Source: Nymphaea colorata (taxonomy: Eukaryota > Streptophyta > Magnoliopsida > Nymphaeales > Nymphaeaceae). From it: a stretch of 64,000 nt of DNA. The position numbers and the translations under genes are program-made. Under the pieces are notes generated by a model. It was not told the origin of the DNA. It made no database searches and saw nothing but the letters and a program-made list of their open reading frames with translations. The DNA lies in contig NC_045141.1 in the NCBI RefSeq assembly GCF_008831285.2, positions 11,024,106 through 11,088,105 of the forward strand. The letters run 5' to 3'. Positions 1-10,155 of the stretch are shown here, one piece after another. Numbering within the stretch: the first letter of the stretch is position 1; each line of letters opens with the position of its first letter.

Positions 1-1789
1 TTCGAGACACAAGTTAGAACCGGTTCAGCCTAAGTCTATAAAGGCTGTAACCGAGACATTATACATATGCTTTTGATGAATTAAGATTGATTTTCTCTCT
101 CATCCTCGTGTGTGGAGAACTTAGCCGCTAGGGCGTGGCCATGAGACACTACACAAATTCTCACCCTTGCTGTGAGATTATGGTCGGTTTCAATCAGAGG
201 GACGGCGACCGGTTGCCGTCATCGAACAACCCAACAGTGCTTTTCCCATCCAATGTGCATTCTCCTTGACCACAGAGGAGTTTAGAGGCCAAGGAAGCAA
301 GGGGACATGCATAACAGTAGGACAGTTCTGGTGGCGGCGGCCTTTTATCATGTACATTGACCACCGGCGGCTTTCTACAAGAAGCTAAGTACCAAAACTC
401 CTAGGTGCTTAGGGTAGATTGCTGGTTTACTATCCAAACTTGTTGATCTAACGGGAGGATAACACACGATTTGAGTGACAACTCGTCTAACGTGTGTTTA
501 GCCCAAACGATTTCATCAAGGCTCAAAGATCTTATCGATTGAGTAGTATTAGAAGAGATCGGGGCATTCAGGTGTCTCTTTGGCAGCCATCTAACACCGG
601 TTTTTATCTAGGCTAGTCTGCGTTTGATAGCCTATTGCCTTGTTTACTGAATGACCATTGCAAATTTGTTGATTGGACGACAAGCAATTGGGAGAAGGAA
701 GGAGATCTATCGGCTGTAAATGGCCACTTTAAACCTTGCTGGAACCCGCGACCGACAACCCTATTTAGGCATTGAAATCTGGCGACTCACTAATCCTTTG
801 AGGACGCGACTGGTACCATTGTGTTCGTCATTGTCTTAGATACATCATACTCAAGTTGGGGGCATTGAGGTGCATTTGGTGGTGGAATCAGTGGCAGAAC
901 TACAGCGGACTGCACCGGCGACCTTGCCGAAAATCTTGATGAGAATCGGCACATCCCTAACTTCAACTCCAAATTTGGGTGCAATCTTAGTTCTGGTGAT
1001 GCATTCCTAATTTGCTCCTGCATTCGAATTCTTAAATGATTTGATGTGTTGACTAGCTTGGGCAATTTGGGCATTTTGCATTAAGGAGAAGTGGTGGCGT
1101 GAAGAAACCCTAGTGACTTGCTAGGAAGGTGCAACCATGAAGGGAGGAAACACTAGCTTGATTAGGGTTGGAACTTGCCGCCACTTCAAATCCCTTCCTA
1201 AAACGTCTCCAATATTTTAGCGAAGGGAATCTTGCCAACCCAAGGAGGAGGACACGTGGAATGTGGAAGGGGTTGGTCAACAGCTAGCTAGGCGCCAAAG
1301 TTGGAAAAAAAATTGAACGAGATGAGGAGAGGATGCCACGCATCCTTGGAGGATCCCTCGTCTCAAAAGGAGAGTTTGCTTTTCTTGATCGACTCCAACA
1401 ATCTCGAAAGTGGATCTCGCGTTTGGTTCATCGAACTTAGACGTGTCAAGTTAGGGAGGTGAGGGGTTGCCGCGTCACCTTGGTGGGTCCCTCTCGCCTA
1501 ACGTGGAAGGCATCTAGCCCACGAGTGATAATTTTGGAAGGAGGATATCTCGCCACCTTTGTGAGGAATCCTTATCGATCTAGATCCCCAACAAACGTGG
1601 AAGGCAGTTCGTCACCTTGTCCTCTTTGGAAGGAGCTGCCCACACCCTAAACCGGAAGGAGATCTACCGTACCAGCGTGAAGAAGGAAGTCCTACCCTAA
1701 CCGAACGGAGCTTGCCGGACGTGGATCATACCGAAGGACAAACATTGCATGCCAGAGAGGAAGACACGCGTGCGTTGGTGCTTCCAACG
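1..1789. other. No recognisable gene; degenerate repeat-like sequence
   Basis: I find no convincing coding region, RNA gene or intact transposon here. Open frames are short, overlap on both strands and match no family I know. Mixed base composition and recurring words such as a CACGTGGAA-type phrase near 1250-1270 suggest decayed transposon DNA, possibly the upstream part of the diverged leader at 1790-2900. I found no primer-binding site (TGGTATCAGAGC) and no LTR boundary. Confidence 0.4.
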
Positions 1790-2900
1790 CTTGCCTCCCT
1801 CGTTTTCATTTCTTCATTGGGGTCCTATTGTGATTCGGTGAAGTGCATTACTTGAACTATCTATGTCTATTCTTGAGTACTCTTTAATAGATGCATCTTT
1901 TGTTTGAGAAACCATCGTGCATCATAACATTTGCCAAGAGCTCATGGGAATGACGGAGCCAAATTCAACTTGGTGGCTATCGGTGTCCCTATTGCTAGAA
2001 CCCCAGGAGCGAAAGATTGCAAGGGAAGTCGCAAAGTCTGCCGGCATTTACCGGCGATCGCCTCTCCTACTCAATATTATTGACCGGGGTTTATACGGTC
2101 TTCACGATGACGGCTTTCCCCTATTGGAAGTTAATTCATTGTTAATTTCCAAATGTTAATGCTTACTTGTTTCTTCTTGTCATAACGTGAACTAGAAAAT
2201 GAGCAATGACTTCAACCACGGCTATGCGTGAGTTGTAGCCAGGAAGAGAAAGGCACCCGCCGGTGACATCCGGCGACTGTTTCCCCCAAAATCACACATT
2301 CAACTTGGGGTTACTCAAAATTTCGGTGATTGAATCTCCTCTTTCCTATTGCTGATCTATCTTACAAGAACATTGATTTTCTTGTTCACTGTTCTAACCC
2401 AAAGGAGTCAGACCTTGCTGCCCGTGACCGAAGGCAACTAGATACCAAGGGGCAGCCACTTGTTGTCGGTCCTTTACCCTCAGTGCTAGCATGTGGAGAC
2501 CCCGAGCAAGGACTCGGGAGGTGAGATCAGAACCCCCTATAGAACTGGGGTAGGGTGTTCTTGTTTTTCAACCAGCTTATTGGCTTACAACCGGCTGGAA
2601 CCCTCTAAAGCCCATATGGCTAAGGACACGGTTTCGGGTTGTTTTAACCTACCTAGGGATTGGTGTGGTTTGTTGTGATTTAGGCATGTATGACAGGGTG
2701 GTTTGGCATGATAAATGTATGTTGATTGATGAGTGATTTGATGTATCGCTACGAGTTGTATTAAGTCACACACAACTTGCTAGAATCTAGTAGTAGGCTG
2801 AAAAAGTTGGGTGGGAATTAACATCACTTGTACTACCATCCTATTGGAAATTTGCTCTGAGGTGATTGTCTGGCCAGGTCTATCAAAGTGCAAGTAATAT
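1790..2900 (+). repeat. Highly diverged chromovirus leader (5' UTR) relic
   Basis: This stretch keeps the order of landmarks seen in the leaders at 5.9-6.7 kb and 12.9-13.7 kb although little else aligns by eye. The landmarks are a two-hairpin module (2018-2110), a spacer, a second module (2238-2330), the word TTTTCTTGT near 2370, a CCCGTGACC-like word near 2423, and GTGGTTTGT...AGGCATG near 2665-2690. In the younger copies the same landmarks occur in the same order downstream of the LTR. I infer an old relative of the same retrotransposon lineage. No gag start or LTR can be recognised around it. Confidence 0.45.
2018..2330 (+). other. Tandem pair of two-hairpin leader modules (oldest copy)
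   Basis: Module a: stem 1 is GCCGG (2040-2044) with CCGGC (2051-2055), extendable by a U-G pair, and a 6-nt loop. A weak stem 2 (CTCC with GGGG, one wobble) follows. Module b: stem 1 is CGCCGG (2258-2263) with CCGGCG (2270-2275) around a 6-nt loop. Its stem 2 is CCCCAA (2284-2289) with TTGGGG (2305-2310), and GGTGA follows at 2325-2329. Both modules are preceded by a GA-rich tract. Hairpin starts are 219 nt apart. The stems survive in sequence that has otherwise diverged strongly from the other two leaders. Confidence 0.55.
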
Positions 2901-3209
2901 TTTATCATTCTTCTGCCATACATCTCCTAAATCTTGGGAAAGGATTCGGCTAACGGCAACTCATTTCCGTCGCAAGTAGGGCCGACCCTAACAAGGACTT
3001 ATTCTTTTCTTGATAAGCAAAACTTACGAAGTCCCAAAGCAATACATGTGATACCACTATACACTGCTCGGCTTGGTTTAAGTACTTGGCTAGAGCTATT
3101 ACATAGTTGAAATTCAAAAACCAAGGCAACAACATACCCCACCAAGATTCAAATGTGGCCGTTGGCTGAAACCGCCTGACAGCCACCCATCCAGAAACCA
3201 CTGCCCACG
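2901..3209. other. Left flank of the retrotransposon nest
   Basis: No gene seen. A short reading frame on the minus strand (2950-3429) has no recognisable domain and runs into the LTR of copy 1. The sequence just left of 3210 (ending CCACG) does not clearly duplicate the sequence right of 30729 (starting CCTAG), so I could not confirm a target-site duplication for the outermost layer of the nest. Confidence 0.4.
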
Positions 3210-4514
3210 CGATACGGCCCACCTTCCTTCTGCACCCAGGCCGAGGGCCGTCGCCGGCATTGAAGGGACGAGAGGCCAAGGACAACCGAAGGCCGTGGAG
3301 ACCAGCGCGCCTGAAGGCGAGGATGACTGCCCCGGAGGACGTGGAGAGGCTTCCGAAGGAGGACGTGAGCCGGGCATCGCCCAGAAACGTACACGGGAGG
3401 TTAATCCCGCGGGCCGACAGAAGACGCACGCCGCTGAGGCGACCACCGCGGGAGGTTTAGCCTCCATCGCCCAAGCCGGGGCAAGGGCAGAGGAGACTGA
3501 GGGGGACGGCAGCGCTGATGACTGCCGCTTGGCCGACCAGCGGCGAGGGCCGAGCGACGTCCACACGCCGGGCGGACAGGCTGACGACCTTGCGCGCGAC
3601 CCACCAGGCGACTTGGCAACGCTCGGACGAGAGGGCCCGGAAGCGACGGACGAGCCCCAGCCGGGAGGAGCTCCTGCGGGACACGAGTGTCCTTTTGACG
3701 GGACACGACTCCGCTGTGACGCCTGACACGACGAGGGGAGCTGGACACTGTACAGGGGGACACTCAGGGAATAACAGGACACGGGTCCGGACTTGTAAGG
3801 TGGGTTGGTCCGTCACTTTTGTAGACCCGGATCCATACGCAGTCTTATGAATCTGGGCGCGGACTTTTTGGGGGATCCGGACTGGGGTCCGGACCCGCTT
3901 TCTTGGCTCAGTTTTGGGACCCAGGTCTTTAGAAGACCCGGGTCGACTCACCACCCCCGACCCGGTTCGACAAGACTATCGAACTGGGTCTCTGGTCGGC
4001 CATCTCCCATGCGAGCCGTGGGAGGCCGTTGGCTCATCTTCCTCCTTTAAGAGGGGGAGGAAGCCATTCTTGATCCTTATGCTTTGAAGAAGAATCCCAA
4101 AGAGGGTTATCCCTGGATGTTCATTCCCAGAAGGTCGCCGGACGCTATTCCCGGCAGCAGCCCTCTCGGATTTCGAATCATTCATCAATGAAATCGATGT
4201 GTTCTTCTTCCTCTCCTTCTTCCGGTGACCGTGTTATCCCAGCCTCCATCGCATTCTCCGTCGAGTTCTCCTCCGCCTGAAGCCCATTCCGGGTTGGGGA
4301 GACTTCACCGATCGTTGCCCACGCCTCCTGCCGCTTCCATTTCGATCATCGGACACAACCCTCGCCGCGAATCCATCCGTTCACCCCCCTAACCCTGCGC
4401 AACCTCCCTGCCGGTTACTGTTCCATTGGGTTTCTCCCCCTTCGAGCGTGATCCTAGAGATTTTTGAGCGTGGTCGGCTGCCTTCGGCATCCCTCCCGGC
4501 CACGGGCTCCAACA
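3210..4514 (+). repeat. LTR of chromovirus copy 1
   Basis: Starts CGATACGGCCCACC (expected TGATACGG, judging from the copy 2 end at 30729) and ends ...GGCTCCAACA three bases before the primer-binding site. Length 1305 bp. It closely matches the minus-strand LTR at 8845-10155 plus 30708-30729. It is more distantly related to the LTR at 10156-11547, with a different first ~180 bp, which suggests a different subfamily. Confidence 0.8.
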
Positions 4515-4517
4515 AAC

Positions 4518-4529
4518 TGGTATCAAAGC
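4518..4529 (+). promoter_or_regulatory. Primer-binding site, initiator tRNA-Met type
   Basis: TGGTATCAAAGC lies three bases after the LTR end. It differs by one base from TGGTATCAGAGC, the complement of the plant initiator tRNA-Met 3' end, which primes minus-strand synthesis in many plant LTR retrotransposons. The two related sites at 8830-8841 and 11551-11562 match exactly. Confidence 0.8.
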
Positions 4530-5919
4530 TCTCGCACGGCTAGGGGAGATCGAATCATCAAGGCTGCTGTCGCTGGACCACCGAAACCAAGACGCCGTGA
4601 AGAAGGGCGTTGTTCAGATCAGAGGCGCTGTTTTCTGGCGAGGTTTCAGCTGTCGAGCTCCAGCATATTTTCTTCATTTGCATCTTGGGAGCACCGTGGA
4701 ATTTTCTAGCGATTTTTGGAGCTTCCCAGATCGAGCTGCGGATTTTTGAAGTCGCCCTGCTATTTTCAGCGTTTTATCCCTCTTCAACGGGTTTTTGCAG
4801 ATTTTGATCGATTGGGTTGGGGATTTCTTGCGATTCAACGGTCGATCAATCCTGAAAAGATTGATCCCCCTCGGTTAGTGCATTCCCTAAGGTTTTCCTC
4901 AATCTAATCATGTTTTTCCTCTGTATTTGAATCTGCTTCTGCCGTTTTCCCCTTTTTCGGTGACATCCGAGCGTTTCAGCACTGATTCCGGCCATCCTGT
5001 GGTTCAATTTGTGTGGATGAGCATACCTGCGGATTCCTGACTTGATTTCGAGCAGATCGAGTATTGGGCCGTGAAATTTGGTTCAGAAACGGCATCGGAA
5101 TCTCAATTTGAAGATCGTCGGCGTTTTCAGAAGCTTTTGTGGCACGGACGGAGTTCTCCGGCGAAAACGACGATCTCGGCGGAATATTCCGCCGAGATTC
5201 TGCCGTGTTCTTTGGTCCCCGGCGGCAAGTCAAGGTTTCGTGTCGAGACTGAGGGCGTACGCAGTGACACGCGAGTCTCGGCGAATCCCGCATCACATCT
5301 CGACCGAGTCCCGCCGTGTCCCGCCATGAGTCCCACCTTGCATTCGATTCCTTGGACACGGTGTCCCGCACAACACGTGTCCCAGCGTTTTCAAAGGAGG
5401 CGACGTCGTGTCCGACGTGTCCAGGACACTACCGCACGTGTCAGGACCCCGGACACCACCCGAGAAGCGTTTCCACTCTTCTCAGTCGCCGGTTTTTCCC
5501 GAATCTACTCCAACTTCCGGCGATCGGCGCTGCCAGCTCCCAGGTCGGATTTCAGCGATTCCAAGTGCGTTGGATCCGGCTACGTCTCTACTTTCAGCCA
5601 GTCAATTTTCAAAATTTTTCGACGTAAGAGCGAACCGGAATGGATTTTTAAGTGGAGATTGGTCGGAGCTCCTTTTCTTGACTGATATCACCCTGGAACA
5701 AGCCTGAACTGAGCGGCTGAGGCGTCACTCTCCTCAGCTCCGAATCCTTCTGTATTTTGAGGCAGCTGGAGATCTTGGTACCTCTGGAAAGCTACAGATC
5801 TTAAGAATTTGTCAGTACCATTTTGGGGATTTTTGGACGCCTGGTCAGGGAGATACAGGGCCTCGACTGCACAAAGGTCCTAAGTTGCACCGTTTACTCG
5901 ATCCCTGCTTCACCAAGGC

Positions 5920-6280
5920 TGCAAGGAGAATACGCGTTCGCCGGCGCTTCCGGCGACTGCCACACCCCGCTTACATCTTCTCCTGGGGTTTACACGAGCA
6001 TCCGGTGAAATTTCCAAGCATCCCTTCTTACTTACTCTCATTACTGAATTGTTCTTGACTGCTCCTGTTCTTCCCCTTGTTGGACCGAGCTGCATGACCA
6101 AGGAGCGGCCCTCTCGACGAGCTGATTCAAGGAGCCACTCGCCCTAGCTGAGAAGGAGATCTAGCTGGCCACTTCGACTGAGCTGGACATGGGAGAAGGA
6201 AGGGTGTTCGCTGGCGCCATTCCAGCGATTGCTTCCCCCTACACGCTTCAGCACTTAGGGGTTTTCGAGATCACGGTGAC
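5920..6280 (+). other. Tandem pair of two-hairpin leader modules (copy 1)
   Basis: Module a: stem 1 is TCGCCGG (5938-5944) with CCGGCGA (5950-5956) around a 5-nt loop. Stem 2 is CCCCG (5965-5969) with TGGGG (5984-5988), including a G-U pair and a 14-nt loop. GGTGA follows at 6004-6008. Module b, 270 nt downstream: stem 1 is TCGCTGG (6208-6214) with CCAGCGA (6222-6228) around a 7-nt loop. Stem 2 is CCCCTA (6236-6241) with TAGGGG (6256-6261) around a 14-nt loop, and GGTGA is at 6275-6279. Between the modules the third base pair of stem 1 changes from C-G to U-A on both sides. A GA-rich tract precedes each. No known riboswitch or ribozyme consensus fits by eye. Confidence 0.65.
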
Positions 6281-6945
6281 GTGCATTCCCTTCTCCCCTT
6301 GAGTTATTGTTATATCATTTCAGTAACTACGGCTACCCTTGTTTTCTTGTCAAGGAGCGAAGCACAGCCACATCGCTAGGAGACGCCACCCGCCGAAGAA
6401 ACGAGGTTGCTGAATACGGGGGAGCAGCCAAGCTGCTGGACTTAGCCCCCGTGACCAGGTTCCTTTCGCCTCACCCTATAGCTGCGAGGGAGGGTGTACT
6501 TTGCTTTATCCCTACCACCGACACCCCTGACTCGGGCTCCTCCTTGTGCGCCTTGCACGGGACACAGCCCGGCAGCAGGAAAACCTACCTACGGGCAAGA
6601 AGGGCGTGGTTTGTACGCTTTAGGCATGGATTGTTGAGTGAGCTGGGAGAGGATTAATCTTTGTACCGAACGCTCTTGTAATCATTAAAGCCACATTTAC
6701 TCTTGAGACTTTTGTTGTGAGGATTGGGCTGGGACTTGTACTCCTCCGTGGGAAGCTAGGGCCTTTGTCAAGCCGAGAACCCTTGTACAGCCATTCCCAA
6801 GAGGTAGGAACAGCTACCACGTGGTACTCGATAGTGGGCAGACCGACATTTCCGCTCAGCCGGCAGTTAGCAACTTGTAGACACCAGTCCGGGCAGTGTA
6901 ATACCAGCAGGCAGACCAGCCACGCCTTGTTGAGCAGCCGTCGCC

Positions 6946-7365
6946 ATGGCTAAGGGCAGCAAGGACAAGGCGCCCATGGTGGCCGAGGATACCGAAGCGC
7001 AAGATGAATGCATGACCGTTCAAGGCGGGGCTGAACGAGCACCTCGGGGGGAGACCTATTCCACCCGAGTGCCCAACCAAGATATAAACATATGGAGGTC
7101 GGAACTCAACCAACAATTTGAGGCATTCGGGTTGATGTTTCAAGAAAACATGAGCCAAATGATGAACCGTTTAGGGGCCGACATGGGAGCAGCCCTAAGG
7201 CATGTGAGGGATAGGGTAGACCATCTTGAGGCAACCAGCTAATGGGCTAGGGACGACCCTAACCCCGATGGAAGAGGGATAAGGAGAGGTCATTACGAGT
7301 TTGGGGAGCCCTCCCAAAGGGACCCGAATATGGGACTAAGGGGACCTCACATCCCCTCCAAGGGG
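6946..7365 (+). pseudogene. gag N-terminus fragment (copy 1)
   Basis: An ATG at 6946 opens a 98-codon frame starting MAKGSKDKAP, homologous to the gag start at 14073 in the fuller element. It contains the conserved words LNQQFEAFGL and RLGADMGAALRHVRDRVDHLE. It stops at TAA (7240-7242), where the other copy has CAA, a C-to-T change. Homology continues past the stop for about 120 bp, then switches near 7361-7374 to RNase H. This is only the N-terminal ~15-25% of a gag; the retrotransposon gag core and zinc knuckle are deleted. Confidence 0.8.
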
Positions 7366-7373
7366 CAGGAATA

Positions 7374-7760
7374 GGGGCAGTACTCAGTCAGAATAGGCAC
7401 CCCATTGCCTACATTAGCAAGGCCCTCAACCGGCAGGCCAACCGATTCTCTACCTACGAGCGGGAGATGCTAGCTATTATTGTTGCGGTAGAGAAATGGC
7501 GACTGTATCTGATTGAGCAGAGCTTCGTTGTTAGGACCGATCACGTCAGTCTGAAGTATTTGTTGGCCTAACGAATATCCACCCCCACTCAGCAGAGGTG
7601 GATTGCTAGACTCCTGTGCTACGACTTCTCCATAGAGTACAAGAGGGGAGTCAACAACTCAGCGGCAGATGCATTATCGCGGGTCCCTGAGGCTCTCCTT
7701 ACTATATCAGCCTCGACTACTCACCTTTGGGACCGCATACGGACAGCTCAAGGGGAGGAC
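7374..7760 (+). pseudogene. RNase H / integrase-edge fragment (copy 1)
   Basis: The sequence reads in line with the Ty3-gypsy RNase H of the element at 10156-30707. Visible motifs are PIAYISKALNRQANRFSTYE, EREMLAI, VRTDHVSLKYLLA and the SAADALSRVPEAL connector before integrase. One stop (TAA near 7569) interrupts it. The N-terminal half of RNase H is missing, and homology ends near 7760 before the integrase zinc-binding region. It is joined directly to gag upstream, so it is a deletion product. Confidence 0.8.
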
Positions 7761-8829
7761 CTATTCTCGGGCTCCTCCACTTAAAAATCCACTCCGGTTC
7801 GCTCTTACGTCGAAAAATTTTGAAAATTGACTGGCTGAAAGTAGAGACGTAGCCGGATCCAACGCACCTGGAATCGCTGAAATCCGACCTGGGAGCTGGC
7901 AGCGCCGATCGCCGGAAGTTGGAGTAGATTCGAGAAAAACCGGCGACTGAGAAGAGTGGAAACGCCTCTCGGGTGGTGTCCGGGGTCCTGACACGTGCGC
8001 TAGTGTCCTGGACACGTCGGACACGACGTCACCTCCTTTGAAAATGCCGTGTCCAAGGAATTGGATGCAAGGCGGGACTCGTGGTTGGACACGGCGGGAC
8101 TCGGTCGAGATGTGATGCGGGATTCACCGGGACTCGCGTGTCACTGCGTACCGCCCTCAGTCTGGACACGAAACCTTGACTCGCCGCCGGGGACCGAAGA
8201 ACACGGCAGAATCCGGCGGCATATTTCTCCGTCCGCGCCGAAAAAGCTTCGGAAAACACCGACGATCTTCAAATTGAGATTCCGACGTCGTTTCTGAACC
8301 AAATTTCGCGTTCCAATACTCGAACTGCTCGGAATCAAGTCAGGAATCCGCAGGTATGCTCATCCACACAAATTGAACCACAGGATGGCCGGAATCAGTG
8401 CTGAAACGCTCGGATGTCACCGGAAAAGGGAAAAACGGCAGAAGCAGATTCAAATGCAAAGGAAAAACATGATTAGATTGAGGAAAACCTTAGGGAATGC
8501 ACTAACCGAGGGGGGATCAATCTTTTCAGGATTGATCGGCCGTTGAATCGCAAGAAATCCCCAACCCAATCGATCAAAATCTGCAAAAACCCGTTGAAGA
8601 GGGATAAAACGCCGAAAATAGCAGGGTGCTCCAAAGATGCCAGAAATTGCCAGAAAATTCCACGGTGCTCCCAAGATGCAGATGAAGATAATATGCTGGA
8701 GCTCGACAGTTGAAACCTCGCCAGAAAACAACGCCTCTGATTTGAACAACACCCTTCTTCACGGCGTCTTGGTTTCGGTGGTCCAGCGACAGCAGCCTTG
8801 ATGATTCGATATCCCCTGGCCGTGCGAGG

Positions 8830-8841
8830 GCTCTGATACCA
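8830..8841 (-). promoter_or_regulatory. Primer-binding site (copy 2), initiator tRNA-Met
   Basis: On the minus strand TGGTATCAGAGC begins three bases after the LTR end at 8845 (...CCAACA then AAC). The spacing is the same as in copy 1. This fixes the orientation of copy 2 as minus. Confidence 0.85.
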
Positions 8842-8844
8842 GTT

Positions 8845-10155
8845 TGTTGGAGCCCGTGGCCGGGAGGGATGCTGAAGGAAGCCGACCACGCTCAGAAATC
8901 TCCAGGACCACGCTCGGAGGGAGAGAAACCCAATGGAACAGTAACCGGAAGGGAGGGAACGACGGTGAGCAGGGAGGTTGCGCAGGGTCAGGGGGTGAAC
9001 GGATGGATTCGCGGCGAGGGTTGCGTCCGATGATCGAAATGGAAGCGGCAGGAGGCATGGGCAACGATTGGTGAAGTCTCCCCAACCCGGAATGGGCTTC
9101 AGGCGGAGGAGAGCTCGACGGAGGATGCGATGGAGGCTGGGATAACATAGTCACCGAAAGAAGAAGAGGAAGAAGAACACATCGATTTCATTGATGAATG
9201 AGTCAGAATCCGAGAAGGCTGCCGCCGGGAATAGCGTCCGGCGACCTTATGGGAATGAACATCCAGGGATAACCACCTCTGGGATTCTTCTTCAAAGCAT
9301 AAGGATCAAGAATGGCTTCCTCCCCCTCTTAAAGGAGGAAGATGAGCCAACGGCCTCCCACGGCTCGCGTGGGAGATGGCCGACCAGAGACCCGGTTCGA
9401 CAGTCTTGTCGAACCGGGTGGGGGTGGTGAGTCGACACGGGTCTTCTAAAGTCCCGGGTCCCAAAACTGAGTCAAGAAAGAGGGTCCGGACCCCAGTCCG
9501 GATCCCCCAAAAAGTCCGCGCCCAGATCCATAAGACTGCGTATGGATCCGGGTCTACAAAAGTGACGGACCAACCCGCCTTACAAATCCGGACCCGTGTG
9601 TCCGGTTATTCCCTGAGTGTCCCCCTGTACAGTGTCCAGCTCCCCTCGTCGTGTCAGGCGTCACAGCGGAGTCGTGTCCTGTCAAAAGGACACTCGTGTC
9701 CCGCAGGAGCTCCTCCTGACTGGGGCTCGTTCGTCGCTACCGGGCCCTCTCGTCCGAGCGTTGCCGAGTCGCCTGGTGGGTCGCGCGCAGGGTCGTTGGC
9801 CCGCCCGCCCGGCGCGTGGACTTCGCTCGGCCCTCGCCGCTAGTCGGCCAGGCGGCAGTCATCAGCGCTGTCGTCCCCCTCAGTCTCCTCTGCCCTTGCC
9901 CCGGCTTGGGCGATGGAGGCTAAACCTCCCGCGGTGGTCGCCTCAGCGGCGTGCGTCTTCTATCGGCCCGCGGGATTAACCTCTGTGTACGTTTCCGATC
10001 GGCGCCCGGCTCACGTCCTCCCTCGGAAGCCTCTCTATGATTCGCTTTGGGGCAGTCATCCTCGCCTTCAGGCACGCTGGTCTCCACGACCTTCGGTTGT
10101 CCTTGGCCTCTCGTCCCTTCAATGCCGGCGACGGCCCTCGGCCTGGGTGCCGATG
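8845..10155 (-). repeat. LTR of copy 2, split by a later insertion
   Basis: Reading on the minus strand, the LTR starts TGATACGGCCCACC at 30729 and runs to 30708. It resumes at 10155 and ends ...CCAACA at 8845. Removing the 10156-30707 insertion and one 5-bp duplicate gives about 1328 bp, close to the 1305 bp of copy 1. The rejoined order matches the start of copy 1 at 3210-3240, which independently confirms the insertion boundaries. Confidence 0.85.

Larger units (their letters stand above)
3210..7760 (+). mobile_element. Ty3-gypsy (chromovirus-like) copy 1, internally deleted and 3'-truncated
   Basis: Order on the plus strand: LTR 3210-4514, primer-binding site 4518-4529, long leader 4530-6945, start of gag 6946-~7365, then a jump to RNase H and the integrase edge (~7374-7760). 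Compared with the fuller relative at 10156-30707, about 2.9 kb covering most of gag, protease and reverse transcriptase is missing at the internal junction. The rest of integrase and the 3' LTR are absent because the element abuts the inverted copy 2 near 7760-7780. The gag part has at least one stop (CAA to TAA near 7240). It cannot be autonomous. Confidence 0.85.
7780..10155 (-). mobile_element. Chromovirus-like copy 2, inverted; LTR plus truncated leader
   Basis: On the minus strand this reads LTR (10155 down to 8845), PBS (8830-8841), then about 1.05 kb of leader ending near 7780. Its first 22 bp lie at 30708-30729 because the 10156-30707 element is inserted there. It is the mirror image of copy 1: over the 245 bp I compared (5410-5660 against 8024-7780) I counted five mismatches. 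No gag or pol is present. The tail-to-tail junction with copy 1 is near 7760-7780. Whether this is one abnormal insertion or two fused elements cannot be settled here. Confidence 0.8.

Noticed and set aside
3114-4050. Several long overlapping frames on both strands (up to 222 codons)
   Set aside because: They lie in GC-rich LTR sequence, overlap one another in opposite directions, carry no domain and recur mirrored in the inverted copy. Composition artefacts.
5071-5685. 204-codon frame in the leader of copy 1
   Set aside because: It is not conserved as a frame in the layer 2 leader and has low-complexity, Arg/Ser-rich content; the region is untranslated leader.
5920-6280. Hammerhead or twister ribozyme in the leader
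   Set aside because: The conserved hammerhead words (CUGAUGA, GAAA) and twister core are absent; the module was reported as unknown structured RNA.
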